Assembly (NCBI RefSeq): GCF_003052265.1
Contig: NZ_QANS01000002.1
Location: 248,001 to 312,000 of the forward strand
From: Stenotrophobium rhamnosiphilum
GTDB taxonomy: Bacteria > Pseudomonadota > Gammaproteobacteria > Nevskiales > Nevskiaceae
DNA: 64,000 bases
Reading direction: 5' to 3'
Shown here piece by piece: positions 57,402-64,000 of the stretch (position 1 is its first letter; every line of letters starts with the position of its first letter). The notes under the pieces were generated by a model that had not been told where the DNA came from, searched no databases, and saw only the letters and a list, made by a program, of their open reading frames with translations. A program made the position numbers and the translations under genes.

Positions 57402-57825
57402 AGACGACTTCAGCACGCTGCTTGAACGCATCCATCACGCTGCCAATGGCGCTGTTGATCAGCGGCGCTAACGTGCCTTCCATGATTCGGCTGCCGAATT
57501 CCAAAGAAATTTTCAGTGTGACTTTGCAGGCGCGCTCAGCGAGTGGTTGAAACTCCCAAACACCGCTGAGTTGTTTGAACGGACCGTCGAGCAATTTCAT
57601 GTGAATGCGCGTGCCGTGCTCCATCCGGTTCTCGGTGGCAAAGCTGTCTGACAAACCTTTCACACGGAAACCCACACGCGCGCGCACCAATGTTTCGTCT
57701 GCGGATTCCACACGCGCTGAAACACAGCCAGGCAAAAATTGAGGGTATGACTCGATATCCGCAACGAGCCGGTAAAGTTCATCAGCGCTGAAAGTCAGTA
57801 GCGCTGAGCGTTCGAGTTTCGCCAT
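57388..57825 (-). CDS. ratA: RatA-like START/COQ10-domain protein
   Basis: The 145-residue protein has the START-like fold: LERSALLTFSADELYRLVADIESYPQFLPGC, then VGFRVKGLSDSFATENRME and LAPLINSAIGSVMDAFKQRAEVVYG. In E. coli RatA can block 70S assembly when overproduced, but the homologous COQ10 proteins bind ubiquinone, which is the more likely native role. It is coupled with rnfH by overlap. Confidence 0.92.
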   Translation of the reverse strand: MAKLERSALLTFSADELYRLVADIESYPQFLPGCVSARVESADETLVRARVGFRVKGLSDSFATENRMEHGTRIHMKLLDGPFKQLSGVWEFQPLAERACKVTLKISLEFGSRIMEGTLAPLINSAIGSVMDAFKQRAEVVYGKS

Positions 57826-57828
57826 CGA

Positions 57829-59214
57829 CTACAAACCCCAAAGTGACGTTAGCCAATCCAGCAATCCTGCTGAATACACCAGCACCACAATCAAGAAAAT
57901 ACGAGCCGGATAACGCAGCATCGATTTCCATGCGCCGTAGAGCCAAGCGTCACGTTCACCAAAGGCGGCTCGTGACATTTCTTCCGGCATGATGCGCGAA
58001 GCAAAAATGCACAGCAGCAGGCCGCACGTTGGCGCAAACCAATTCGACGTCAGAATTTGCAGCCACTCAAAGAAGTTGCGGTTGAGCACGCGCACGTCTT
58101 GCAGCACGCTGAAACAAAGCAGCGAGAAAATGCCGATCAGCCAAATGATCACTGCACTCCACACCGCAGCAAATGCGCGCGTGGTGCGTTGCCAGTCAAC
58201 GATAAAGCGCGCGACAGGTTCCAGCAGCGTGACTGCCGACATCAAAGTCGTTGTCAGTAGCATCACGAAAAACGCGACGCCAACAAAAGTACCTGCAGGC
58301 CCCGCTGGCAAAGCGCGTGGCAACACTTCAAAGATCAATGCCAAACCAGGCGTTGGTTGCAGATTCGCGCTGAAGATCAGCGCAAACACCGCAACGCCGG
58401 CAACGAGGCTGTAAATCGTGTCCATCATGATGACGGTGAGCGCCATGCGCTTGAGTGGCGCGCTCGCGGGCAGATAGCTGCCCATTGCCATCATCACGCC
58501 CATGCCCAGACCCAGCGTGAAGAAAGCCTGATTGAGCGCAACCACCGCGCCGCGCCAGCCGAATTTGTGGAAGTCCGGCGTCAATAAATAAGCCAAAGCC
58601 GCCTTGCCATCGCCGTGCAATAGCGCGTAGCCGCAGATCAGCAGACTCAAAATAAATGCGGTCGGCACCAAACGACGCGCCGCTTGCTCAATGCCATCAC
58701 GCACGCCTTGCGCAACAACGATGCAGGTCACCACCATAAACAGCGTGTGCCAAGTCAGGCTGCGCTCGGGATCCTGCGCCAAATGTAGGAACGTGGCGTG
58801 CGCGCGCTCAGCATCAGCACCGCTCAATACGCCACCGGCCACACGCGCCACATAAGCAGCGCTCCACCCCGCGACCACACTGTAGAAAGACAGAATCAGC
58901 GCCGCACCCACCAGCGACAGCGCGCCAATCACGATCCAAACACGTTGTGCCTTGGCCGTCTCAACAAGTCGGGCAAAACCGTTGACGAGGTCGTCACGCA
59001 TCCAACGACCGAGCATCCATTCAGTAGTCAGCAGCGGCAACCCGACCAGCAGTAGCGCAATCAGATAAGCGCCCAAAAAGACCACGCCGCCGTACTCGCC
59101 CATCAGGTAAGGCAGTCGCGCAACGTTACCAATACCCATAGCCGCACCACCCGCCACCCATAGGAAGGCGCGGTTGGAGGACCAGTAGCCGTAGCTGCTT
59201 TCGCGGATATTCAT
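57829..59214 (-). CDS. Sodium-dependent transporter (NSS/SNF family)
   Basis: The 461-residue membrane protein has about eleven or twelve transmembrane helices of the LeuT fold. [54 protein letters not shown] is the NSS helix 1-2 signature with the unwound GxxxGxGN-type sodium site. Members take up amino acids or osmolytes with Na+. The substrate is not evident. It stands between ratA and smpB, 4 bases from ratA. Confidence 0.9.
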   Translation of the reverse strand: MNIRESSYGYWSSNRAFLWVAGGAAMGIGNVARLPYLMGEYGGVVFLGAYLIALLLVGLPLLTTEWMLGRWMRDDLVNGFARLVETAKAQRVWIVIGALSLVGAALILSFYSVVAGWSAAYVARVAGGVLSGADAERAHATFLHLAQDPERSLTWHTLFMVVTCIVVAQGVRDGIEQAARRLVPTAFILSLLICGYALLHGDGKAALAYLLTPDFHKFGWRGAVVALNQAFFTLGLGMGVMMAMGSYLPASAPLKRMALTVIMMDTIYSLVAGVAVFALIFSANLQPTPGLALIFEVLPRALPAGPAGTFVGVAFFVMLLTTTLMSAVTLLEPVARFIVDWQRTTRAFAAVWSAVIIWLIGIFSLLCFSVLQDVRVLNRNFFEWLQILTSNWFAPTCGLLLCIFASRIMPEEMSRAAFGERDAWLYGAWKSMLRYPARIFLIVVLVYSAGLLDWLTSLWGL

Positions 59215-59250
59215 AGACGTAGTTTATCCATAGCCACCTATAATGTGCGG

Positions 59251-59730
59251 ATGAGCAAGAAGAAAGAAGAAAAAGAAGCGCCGCGCCTGATCGGCGTGAA
59301 CCGACGCGCTCGCTATGAATACTTCATAGAAGCGACGTACGAAGCCGGTATCTGTCTCATGGGCTGGGAAGTCAAAAGCCTGCGCGACGGTAAGTGTCAG
59401 ATTACTGAGGCTTACGTGATTCTCAAGAACCGCGAAGCGTTTTTGATTGGCGCGCACTTTACGCCGCTGCGTAGTGCATCTACGCACGTCAACCCGGATG
59501 CCACTCGTTCGCGCAAATTACTGCTGCATGAGCGCGAACTCTCGCAGCTGGTCGGCAAAGTTGAGCGCGCGGGTTACACCGTAGTGCCGCTGGACATGCA
59601 CTGGAGCAATGGCCGCGCCAAGCTTCAGATCGGCTTGGCAAAAGGCAAGAAACTGCATGACAAACGCGCCACCGAAAAAGATCGTGACTGGGGCCGTGAA
59701 AAAGCCCGCGTGATGCGTCACGATCGCTAA
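59251..59730 (+). CDS. smpB: SsrA-binding protein SmpB
   Basis: The 159-residue protein binds tmRNA and places it in the stalled ribosome. It has [69 protein letters not shown] and the C-terminal basic tail ([27 protein letters not shown]). A GTG at 59245 is an alternative start; the ATG at 59251 is preferred. It stands just before its RNA partner ssrA. Confidence 0.96.
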   Translation: MSKKKEEKEAPRLIGVNRRARYEYFIEATYEAGICLMGWEVKSLRDGKCQITEAYVILKNREAFLIGAHFTPLRSASTHVNPDATRSRKLLLHERELSQLVGKVERAGYTVVPLDMHWSNGRAKLQIGLAKGKKLHDKRATEKDRDWGREKARVMRHDR

Positions 59731-59797
59731 GGCACATCACGGAACCAAAGGGCTTCGTGGTACTCTAACGTTGTACATGTTGCTTTAAACCGCTTTC

Positions 59798-60152
59798 GGG
59801 GCCGACTTGGATTCGACGGTGATTGGAAGGCTGACGTGCATGCCGAGGTGCAGTGGTCCTCGTAAAACTCTTCTGCAACTAAGCTAGTTGCTAACGACGC
59901 AAACTACGCCCTCGCCGCTTAAGCGGTGAGCGTTTGACCAGGTGGTGTTGGTACCCCTGAATCAGACGTCGACTCTTACCAAATCGCGCAGCGGAGGGCT
60001 ACTGGCCAAAGCGTTAAATCCAAAAAGTAGATAAGCGTTAGCGTTCCGTGCCCATTCGGCAGCTAACGACGAAAAATAATAATCGGGCTACGCATGTAGA
60101 TCGAATGTTGGAAGGTTATCGGACGGGGGTTCAATTCCCCCCGGCTCCACCA
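59798..60152 (+). ncRNA. ssrA: Transfer-messenger RNA (tmRNA, ssrA)
   Basis: The 355-base RNA starts GGGGCCGACTTGGATTCGAC and ends GGGGGTTCAATTCCCCCC GGCTCC ACCA, forming the tRNA-Ala-like domain. The tag frame at 59890-59922 reads GCT AAC GAC GCA AAC TAC GCC CTC GCC GCT TAA, giving ANDANYALAA (E. coli: ANDENYALAA after the charged Ala). Pseudoknot-forming stretches lie between. It rescues stalled ribosomes with SmpB. Its 3' end is duplicated downstream (60311-60330). Confidence 0.97.
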
Positions 60153-60161
60153 ATTAAAAAC

Positions 60162-60183
60162 ACCGCCGCAAGGCGGTTTTTTT
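60162..60183 (+). terminator. Terminator of ssrA
   Basis: ACCGCC (60162-60167), loop GCAA, GGCGGT (60172-60177), then a run of T residues. Confidence 0.9.
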
Positions 60184-60206
60184 ATGGTGATGAATAAAGT
60201 CATTGA

Positions 60207-60304
60207 ACCCCGCAGGGGTCACCGGTTTGCAGGAGCAAACCGGCACATCAACGCATGGCGTTGATGCCCCGAGTACAGCGAGTGGGTGGAGCACATGGAT
60301 GTGC
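60207..60304. repeat. Four stem-loops in the spacer of the duplicated ssrA end
   Basis: ACCCC/GGGGT (60207-60219), CCGGTTTGC/GCAAACCGG (60222-60243), CATCAACGC/GCGTTGATG (60246-60266) and GCACAT/ATGTGC (60291-60304) are perfect hairpins with short loops, making this spacer almost entirely structured. Confidence 0.6.
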
Positions 60305-60337
60305 TGAATCATTCCCCCCGGCTCCACCAAACAAATG

Positions 60338-60360
60338 AGCCACCGCAAGGTGGCTTTTTT
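60338..60360 (+). terminator. Second terminator, after the duplicated ssrA end
   Basis: AGCCACC (60338-60344), loop GCAA, GGTGGCT (60349-60355), then T residues. It is a near-copy of the ssrA terminator. Confidence 0.85.
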
Positions 60361-60383
60361 ATTCGTGGCGACTGCTGACAGCT

Positions 60384-60746
60384 CTAGCGCTTGGTTGGCT
60401 TCGGTCGTCCGAACAATGCATTGAGACCGGTCTCAACAATACCAGCGCCAAAATCCTTACCCACGCTGACGACTTTAGCGGTTTCTTCCATCAGGCCTGC
60501 AGTGTGCGACTGCGAAAGCGCATCAACAAAGCCTAACTTCACCTGCTCACGCAAATCCGGCAGCAATTCTTGCCCCGCCGCGTACACGCCGCTCTTCACG
60601 CGCGATTCAAACTCAATCTGCAATTGATCGAGTCGCTTATCCAGCTGCGGCTCCCAGTGCCAACGAAACAGCACATAAGCCAACAACAGCGTGATGACGC
60701 TGCTCGCGAGTGCGGTCAGTAATATCGGCAAGGCATCGTGCAGCAT
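60384..60746 (-). CDS. Small single-pass membrane protein of unknown function (120 aa)
   Basis: The protein has one N-terminal transmembrane helix (ILLTALASSVITLLLAYVLF), then a charged helical stretch (LDKRLDQLQIEFESRVKSGVYAAGQELLPDLREQVKLGFVDAL) and a Gly-containing C-terminus ending RPKPTKR. I do not recognise a named family. It ends close to the ssrA repeat region and is divergent from the MMPL transporter. Confidence 0.65.
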   Translation of the reverse strand: MLHDALPILLTALASSVITLLLAYVLFRWHWEPQLDKRLDQLQIEFESRVKSGVYAAGQELLPDLREQVKLGFVDALSQSHTAGLMEETAKVVSVGKDFGAGIVETGLNALFGRPKPTKR

Positions 60747-60909
60747 GTAATTCTCCTACTCATTCAAGCGCTATAGCGACATATTCTGCGCGTAAGCTGC
60801 GTTTACGGCTATATCGTGGCACGGCTGCGGTAATTCACTCAGAATGCTGGCTATAAAGAGCGCTCGAATATGCCCGACTCAGAGCGCCGTTAAATTGCGT
60901 GGAGGTTGT

Positions 60910-63291
60910 GTGGCGACTGCTGACAAAATTTTGAACGGCGTCATTCCGCTGGTTTATGCCAAGCGTTGGCTGACGTTTGGTTTGCTGATGTTGGCTACGA
61001 TTGGTCTGTTCATTGCAGCACTGGGCCTTAAACCTGACGCGGGTTACGAAAAGCAGATCCCGCTTGATCACCCGTTCATGCAGGTCTTCAAAAAGTACGA
61101 GAAGGCTTTTGGCGGCGCCAATCTGATCTCGATTGCTCTGATTCAAAAAGATCGGCAGAAAGACATCTATAACGAACACTTTCTCGACAAGCTGAAGAAA
61201 GTCACTGACGAAGTTTTCTTTCTCCCCGGCGTTGATCGCTCTCGCGTGCAATCACTTTTCACGCCTGGCGTGCGCTACGTTGAGATTGTTGAAGATGGCT
61301 TTGCGGGTGGCGATGTTATTCCACGCAATTACTCACCCAGCCCAGAAACATTCAATCTGATCCGCGCCAACGTCGGTAAAGCGGGCGTGATTGGTCGACT
61401 GGTTTCCGGCGATCAACGCGGCGCACTGATCACGGCTGAATTGCTGGAGCATGATCCCAGCACTGGCGAGCGACTCGACTATCGCAAAGTCGCGCAGCAG
61501 ATGGAGGACATTCGCAGTAAGTTCCAGGATGCAGGCGTCGACATCCGCATCATTGGCTTTGCCAAAGTCGTTGGCGACGTCACCGATGCCAGCGTTGAAG
61601 TGGTTGGATTCTTTGTTATTGCTCTAGTACTGACGCTGGGCTTGCTGTGGTTGTTCTGCGGCTCGTTGCGACTCTCGCTGCTGCCACTTTCTGCAGCGAT
61701 TACCGCGGTGATATGGGAGCTGGGCTTGCTCAAACTGGCAGGCTTTGGACTCGATCCTTTTGCGATTCTGGTGCCGTTCTTAATTCTCTCGATTGGCGTC
61801 TCGCACGGCGTGCAGTACATCAATGGCTGGGGCAATGAAGTCGCGGTGAACGAGCGCACGCCTTATGAGGCTTCGGTCGAAACATTCCGTCGCCTATTTA
61901 TTCCCGGCAGCGTTGCCATCATCACCAACGTGATTGGCTTTGCGACGCTGACGTTTATCCAGATTGAGATTGTGCAAGAGATGGCGATCAACGCTGCGCT
62001 CGGCATGACGGCTGTCATCATCACCAACAAAGTGATGCTGCCCATCGTGCTGACGTGGGTGAAACTGGAAGACGCCGCTAAATTCCGCGAACGGCAGAAA
62101 CTGCGCCAAGATCTCGGCGACAAACTCTGGCGTCACGTCGCAAAGTTCAGCACACCTAAATTTGCACTGCCAACTTTAGGTATCGCCCTACTCGCGCTGG
62201 CGTGGGCAATCTGGATGTATCCGAAGCTGATCATCGGCGATCAACAAATTGGCGTGCCTGAGCTGCGCCAAGACAGTCGCTACAACCAGGACTCGCGGGC
62301 CATCGCGCAAAATTTTGTGATTGGCGTTGATCTGCTGAAGGTTATTGCTGAAGGCAAACCCTATGGCTGCGTCAATCACGACACGATGGCTGTGATAGAT
62401 CGCTTTGCATGGCATATGCAAAACACGGAAGGCGTGCTGTCGGTGATCTCGCTGCCCACCATCGCCAAATCGCTGAACGTTGCCGTGCATGAAGGCTCAC
62501 CGGATTGGTACGTACTGCCACGCAATCAAGGTGGACTCGCACACATCATCGGGCCCGTGCCCTCCTCTGCTGGCTTGCAGAATCCGGATTGCTCGGTGAT
62601 GCCAATCTTGATCTTCACGCAAGATCATCGTGCCGAAACCATTAGCCGCATCATTGCAGCAGCAGAAAAATTTAATGCCGATAACAAAACTGACGGCGTG
62701 AATTTTGCACTGGCCTCCGGCAACGTTGGTGTGATGGCCGCAACCAACGCTGAGATCAAAGCGCGTGAGATTGTGGTGATTGTTTGGGTTCACCTGACAC
62801 TGCTGATCTTTGTATGGATTTCTTTCCGCTCACTAGCTGCAGTGGTCTGCATCATTGCGCCGCTGGTGCTGTGCTCCTTACTCACCTATGGCGGCATGGC
62901 GACGATTGGTATTGGCATGAAAGCGGCGACGCTGCCGGTCGCTGCATTTGGCGTCGGCATTGGCGTTGATGACGGCATCTATTTATGGAGTGTGCTGGCG
63001 ATCTATTTAAAGCAAGGCATGCCGCTGCGCGAGGCTTATTTCCAAGCCTTGCGTCATACCGGCAAGGCCGTGGTGTTTACATCGCTATCCCTGATTGTTG
63101 CCGTCTTCACGTGGCTGTTCTCGGATCTGCAGTTCCAAGCTGACATGGGCATGTTGCTGTTGTTCATGTTCACCACCAATTTGTTTGGCGCAGTGCTGTT
63201 GCTGCCCGCGCTGGCGTGGATCATGGTGCGGCAGGACAAAACGCCCGAACCGAACCCAGAACCGAACGTTGTCACCGCGCAAAAGTCTTAA
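60910..63291 (+). CDS. MMPL/RND-superfamily transporter
   Basis: The roughly 793-residue protein has the RND layout of 12 transmembrane helices in two halves, each starting with one helix followed by a large periplasmic domain. SSD-like blocks are visible (LILSIGVSHGVQYINGWGNE in the first half and AAFGVGIGVDDGIYLWSVLAIYLK in the second). Such proteins move lipids or hydrophobic compounds, probably using the proton gradient. The frame is open from 60844, but a GTG at 60910 with GGAGG four bases upstream is the likely start. It is followed by a DUF1329 gene, a frequent partner. Confidence 0.88.
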   Translation: MATADKILNGVIPLVYAKRWLTFGLLMLATIGLFIAALGLKPDAGYEKQIPLDHPFMQVFKKYEKAFGGANLISIALIQKDRQKDIYNEHFLDKLKKVTDEVFFLPGVDRSRVQSLFTPGVRYVEIVEDGFAGGDVIPRNYSPSPETFNLIRANVGKAGVIGRLVSGDQRGALITAELLEHDPSTGERLDYRKVAQQMEDIRSKFQDAGVDIRIIGFAKVVGDVTDASVEVVGFFVIALVLTLGLLWLFCGSLRLSLLPLSAAITAVIWELGLLKLAGFGLDPFAILVPFLILSIGVSHGVQYINGWGNEVAVNERTPYEASVETFRRLFIPGSVAIITNVIGFATLTFIQIEIVQEMAINAALGMTAVIITNKVMLPIVLTWVKLEDAAKFRERQKLRQDLGDKLWRHVAKFSTPKFALPTLGIALLALAWAIWMYPKLIIGDQQIGVPELRQDSRYNQDSRAIAQNFVIGVDLLKVIAEGKPYGCVNHDTMAVIDRFAWHMQNTEGVLSVISLPTIAKSLNVAVHEGSPDWYVLPRNQGGLAHIIGPVPSSAGLQNPDCSVMPILIFTQDHRAETISRIIAAAEKFNADNKTDGVNFALASGNVGVMAATNAEIKAREIVVIVWVHLTLLIFVWISFRSLAAVVCIIAPLVLCSLLTYGGMATIGIGMKAATLPVAAFGVGIGVDDGIYLWSVLAIYLKQGMPLREAYFQALRHTGKAVVFTSLSLIVAVFTWLFSDLQFQADMGMLLLFMFTTNLFGAVLLLPALAWIMVRQDKTPEPNPEPNVVTAQKS

Positions 63292-63354
63292 GTAGCGACG
63301 CTCCCCAATTCGGGAGCTCGCGCTCAGTACGAATACAGAACTTGAGTGTTACTA

Positions 63355-64000
63355 ATGAATACCAAAAACAATATAAGTAAATATATTTGCACATTCTTGC
63401 TTCTGGTCCCCGCAATCGTCAGCGCTAAAGTCTCGCCTGACGAAGCGGCCAAGCTAGGCCAAGAACTGACGCCCATCGGCGCAGAAGCCGCCGCCAACAA
63501 AGCCGGCACGATTCCCAAATGGGAAGGCGGCCTGCCGCAAAAAGACATGCCGCGCGGCTCCAATCCCTTCGCTGCGGATAAACCGCTGTACACCATCACC
63601 GCTTCGACGGTCGATAAGTACAAAGACGTGCTGACGGAAGGTTACAAAAATCTGTTCAAGACCTATCCCGATTACAAGATGAATGTGTATCCGACGCGCC
63701 GCAGCGCTTCGTACCCGCAGTGGTTTTATGACGCCAGCAAAAAGAATGCGACGACGGTTGAGCTGACCAACAACGGTTACGGTTTTTGCTGCACGACCAG
63801 TGGCTATCCATTCCCGATTCCCAAGAACGGCACCGAGGTGATGTGGAATCACATCATGCGTTACAACACCAAAGGCTTCCGCGGATTTGTCGATGCTGCC
63901 GCCACGCAAGCTGATGGCTCGTATGTCGTTCAGCGCGACTACTTCGAACTGTCTTACGTCTACAACAACCCCAAGACCACGCTCGACAACATGAAGGGCA
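63355..64000 (+). CDS. DUF1329 protein, C-terminal part outside window
   Basis: An ATG at 63355 opens a frame that runs to the right edge (215 codons visible). After a signal peptide ending VSA (about residue 24) come VSPDEAAKLGQELTPIGAEAAANKAGTIPKWEGGLP, YPDYKMNVYPTRRSASYPQWFYDAS, GYGFCCTTSGYPFPIPKNGTEVMWNHIMRY and RDYFELSYVYNNP, the DUF1329 pattern of outer-membrane-lipoprotein-sorting-like proteins. Such genes often accompany MMPL/RND transporters and DUF1302 proteins. Envelope lipid handling is the likely area. Confidence 0.85.
   Translation, partial: MNTKNNISKYICTFLLLVPAIVSAKVSPDEAAKLGQELTPIGAEAAANKAGTIPKWEGGLPQKDMPRGSNPFAADKPLYTITASTVDKYKDVLTEGYKNLFKTYPDYKMNVYPTRRSASYPQWFYDASKKNATTVELTNNGYGFCCTTSGYPFPIPKNGTEVMWNHIMRYNTKGFRGFVDAAATQADGSYVVQRDYFELSYVYNNPKTTLDNMKG

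Larger units (their letters stand above)
60134..60330 (+). repeat. 20-bp direct repeat of the ssrA 3' end (att-like)
   Basis: ATTCCCCCCGGCTCCACCAA occurs at 60134-60153 (the ssrA end) and again at 60311-60330, identical over 20 bases, 177 bases apart. Both copies are followed by a GCAA-loop terminator. ssrA 3' ends are known attachment sites for integrating islands, so the second copy can be an att remnant. The spacer has no gene. Confidence 0.75.

Noticed and set aside
60154-60348. A 64-codon minus-strand frame over the ssrA duplication
   Set aside because: It only reads through the hairpins and both ssrA ends; the structure explains the sequence better than coding.

Overview
The window is a chromosomal segment from a gammaproteobacterium. 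The minus-strand run tRNA-Met(i) - rimP - nusA - infB - rbfA - truB - rpsO - pnp, preceded by carA - carB - greA - rlmE - ftsH - folP - glmM - tpiA - secG - tRNA-Leu, and the block hrcA / grpE - dnaK - dnaJ, nadK, recN, fur, bamE, rnfH, ratA, smpB, ssrA are arranged as in Pseudomonas-type genomes. The genus cannot be fixed from the sequence. A PhaR-type polyester regulator, SCP2 and PaaI-type lipid proteins, and an MMPL pump beside a DUF1329 protein would suit a lipid- or hydrocarbon-handling lineage such as Nevskiales or its relatives (inference, low confidence). No prophage, CRISPR array, rRNA operon or intact transposase was seen.

Layout. 1-3.7 kb (minus): a compact operon of an alkyl-DHAP-synthase-like flavoenzyme, a small ABM-fold protein and a GlpD-like dehydrogenase cut by the left edge, with a CbbY-like HAD phosphatase gene behind it. 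3.9-5.8 kb (plus): gluQ and phaR, then a gene-free stretch with a strong sigma70-type promoter, repeated GCA(C/G)TGCAACAT boxes and a three-hairpin candidate small RNA. 5.9-26.2 kb (minus): the large housekeeping block for RNA decay, translation initiation, transcription elongation, tRNA genes, cell-wall precursor and folate synthesis, proteolysis and carbamoyl phosphate synthesis. 26.36-26.63 kb: a 266-bp palindromic, MITE-like element. 26.6-30.9 kb (minus): radical SAM protein, small unknown protein, dapB, DegV, short MazG, NudL. 31.0-44.7 kb: mixed metabolic genes, including two thioesterases, an SCP2 protein, rsmJ, pgm, ppsR/ppsA, RNase T2 and a YcaQ-like glycosylase, then tRNA-Ala and tRNA-Glu. 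45.0-52.9 kb (minus): an SH3-like exported protein, an unusual sigma54-type AAA+ protein, and the heat-shock cluster dnaJ - TMEM175-like channel - dnaK - grpE - hrcA with two sigma32-like promoters. 53.0-60.4 kb: nadK-recN, an 11-residue-repeat exported protein, fur, bamE, rnfH-ratA, a sodium-dependent transporter, smpB and ssrA with a duplicated 3' end. 60.4-64 kb: a small membrane protein, an MMPL/RND transporter and a DUF1329 protein cut by the right edge.

The best candidates for something undescribed are (i) the possible PhaR-linked small RNA with a CU-rich, Shine-Dalgarno-complementary linker downstream of phaR, (ii) the AAA+ protein with GAFPGA in place of GAFTGA and no DNA-binding domain, (iii) the TMEM175-like gene coupled to dnaJ by an ATGA overlap behind the dnaK terminator, and (iv) the duplicated ssrA 3' end enclosing a row of hairpins. 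All calls come from reading the sequence; no database search was run.
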